Below are positions 5,269 to 5,863 of a stretch of 5,863 bases of DNA, piece by piece. The notes beneath the pieces were generated by a model that was not told where the DNA came from, searched no databases, and saw nothing but the letters and a program-made list of their open reading frames with translations. Every line of letters begins with the position of its first letter. Within the stretch, counting starts at the first letter, position 1. Source of the stretch: an uncultured Collinsella sp. (GTDB lineage Bacteria; Actinomycetota; Coriobacteriia; Coriobacteriales; Coriobacteriaceae); NCBI GenBank assembly GCA_900548075.1, contig URJD01000120.1, forward strand, positions 1 to 5,863, written 5' to 3'. The position numbers and the translations under genes were made by a program.

Positions 5269-5643
5269 CTACTCGGCGACGGGAGCCTCGGCAACAGCCT
5301 CGGCCTCTGCCTTGACAGCCTTCTTGGCGCGGGACGTAGCCTGGACCTTCACGATCTTCAGCTTGGTGAGCTGCTGACGGTGACCCTTCAGACGACGATA
5401 GCGCTTACGCTTGTGGAACTTGAAGACCAGCTGCTTCTCGCCCTTGAACTGCTCAACGATCTGAGCGGTAACCTTGGCCTTGGCCAGCTTGTCGGGATCG
5501 GTGACGATCTTCTTACCATCGTTGAGGAAGATGACCGGCAGGGTGACCTTGTCGCCCTCATTGCCCTCGATCTTCTCGACGGTGATGACATCGTCGGTGG
5601 CGACCTTGTACTGCTTGCCGCCCGTGTTAACGATTGCGTACAT
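5269..5643 (-). CDS. rplU: 50S ribosomal protein L21 with Ala/Glu-rich tail
   Basis: L21 binds 23S rRNA in the large subunit. The product starts MYAIVNTGGKQYKV, the usual L21 opening, and continues with KVTLPVIFL, VTAQIVEQFKGEK, the basic KFHKRKRYRRLKGHRQ (about 77-92), and TKLKIVKV. The family usually ends near residue 103; here an Ala/Lys/Glu-rich tail brings it to 124. The frame is open to an ATG at 5664, but GAAGGG between the two ATGs is a suitable ribosome binding site for the ATG at 5643, and the family starts there. It is the first gene of the operon, with a leader of about 36 bases, too short for a long structured r-protein leader. Confidence 0.97.
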   Translation of the reverse strand: MYAIVNTGGKQYKVATDDVITVEKIEGNEGDKVTLPVIFLNDGKKIVTDPDKLAKAKVTAQIVEQFKGEKQLVFKFHKRKRYRRLKGHRQQLTKLKIVKVQATSRAKKAVKAEAEAVAEAPVAE

Positions 5644-5685
5644 GTTTACTTGCCCTTCATGCATCAGTTAGTGCAACAGCCGAAT

Positions 5686-5714
5686 ATAGTAGCAGGCGAT
5701 AATACCCCCGTCAA
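5686..5714 (-). promoter_or_regulatory. Sigma70-type promoter of the rplU-rsfS operon, with extended -10
   Basis: On the minus strand TTGACG (5714-5709) serves as -35, followed by a 17-base spacer, and TACTAT (5691-5686) as -10. TGC directly before it makes an extended -10 (TGn). The predicted transcription start is near 5679, about 36 bases before the rplU ATG. The near-consensus -35 with ideal spacing fits a strong ribosomal-protein promoter. The stop codon of the upstream open frame lies inside the -35 box. Confidence 0.75.
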
Positions 5715-5863
5715 CGAGTATGTGGAGCAAATCCACAAGTTCGCACAGGTATGGGGCTGACGAGTCGGCCCTCGTCGTCCTCGCATGCTTGATTCTGACG
5801 CTCGACATCGTAGGAGCAGATGGTCACGAGGTCTTGCATACCGGTGGAAACAATAGGTGCATC
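5711..5863 (-). CDS. Possible C-terminal end of an unrecognised gene, cut by right edge
   Basis: A frame of 50 codons is open from the right edge to a TGA at 5713-5711. The upstream half (for example QDLVTICSYDVERQNQ) uses the G/C-ending codons typical of the other genes. The downstream half (ending CGFAPHTR) uses ATA, CGA, TGT, GGA, CCA and ACT, unlike the neighbours, so only part may be genuinely coding. No family was recognised; a faint likeness of LVTICSY to the sortase cysteine region is not enough to name it. Another minus-strand frame is also open across much of this stretch. Confidence 0.3.
   Translation of the reverse strand, partial: DAPIVSTGMQDLVTICSYDVERQNQACEDDEGRLVSPIPVRTCGFAPHTR

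Noticed and set aside
5644..5679. Structured L21 autoregulatory leader
   Set aside because: The predicted leader is only about 36 bases and shows no clear stem.
4957..5760. Plus-strand open frame (267 codons) across rpmA and rplU
   Set aside because: It is the antisense of L27 and L21; its Leu-rich sequence is the mirror of those genes' codons.
5711..5863. Naming the edge frame a class B sortase from LVTICSY
   Set aside because: Only a few residues resemble the cysteine region, the exact TLxTC pattern is not present, and the rest does not fit.

Overview
The window reads as part of a high-GC actinobacterial chromosome. Gene order, protein sequences and codon use fit the class Coriobacteriia, most likely Collinsella or a close relative. 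That placement is an inference from recall; no search was run. All supported genes lie on the minus strand, so transcription runs from high to low coordinates.

Right part (about 5714 down to 1558): a housekeeping operon for ribosomes and NAD. A strong promoter with an extended -10 (5686-5714) drives rplU (L21), rpmA (L27), obgE (ribosome-assembly GTPase), nadD (NaMN adenylyltransferase), yqeK (HD-domain Ap4A hydrolase) and rsfS (ribosome silencing factor). Spacing is tight: 3 nt for obgE-nadD, 12 nt for nadD-yqeK and 27 nt for yqeK-rsfS. A hairpin with a T-tract lies between rpmA and obgE, so the abundant ribosomal-protein message is probably attenuated before the regulatory genes. A long-stemmed terminator ends the operon after rsfS. 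Both obgE and yqeK appear to start with TTG. Upstream of the promoter, a 50-codon frame open to the right edge may be the tail of another gene.

Middle part (about 1642 down to 491): an intact Y1/HUH single-strand transposase of the REP-associated (RAYT) type. It lies among five copies (A-E) of a 29-38 bp palindromic repeat. Three copies (A, B, D) are near-identical, with ends GTAGCTAA / TTAGCTAC around an asymmetric centre GGGACGGGGCT. Two (C, E) are divergent, share a GTAGCTCATTT end, and each overlaps the TAG stop of a gene (the transposase and rsfS). A and B form an inverted pair resembling a REPIN. On the transcribed strand the order is rsfS stop, E, terminator, D, transposase, C, B, inverted A, helicase-like gene. 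This looks like a REP/RAYT system in a lineage where such systems are little described, and it is the most interesting part of the window.

Left part (469 down to 1): the start of a SWIM zinc-finger protein cut by the window edge, probably the N-terminus of a SNF2-type helicase.

No tRNA, rRNA, CRISPR array or complete conventional insertion sequence was seen. No gap between genes exceeds 300 bases; the two larger ones (470-666 and 1417-1641) are mostly repeats and the terminator.
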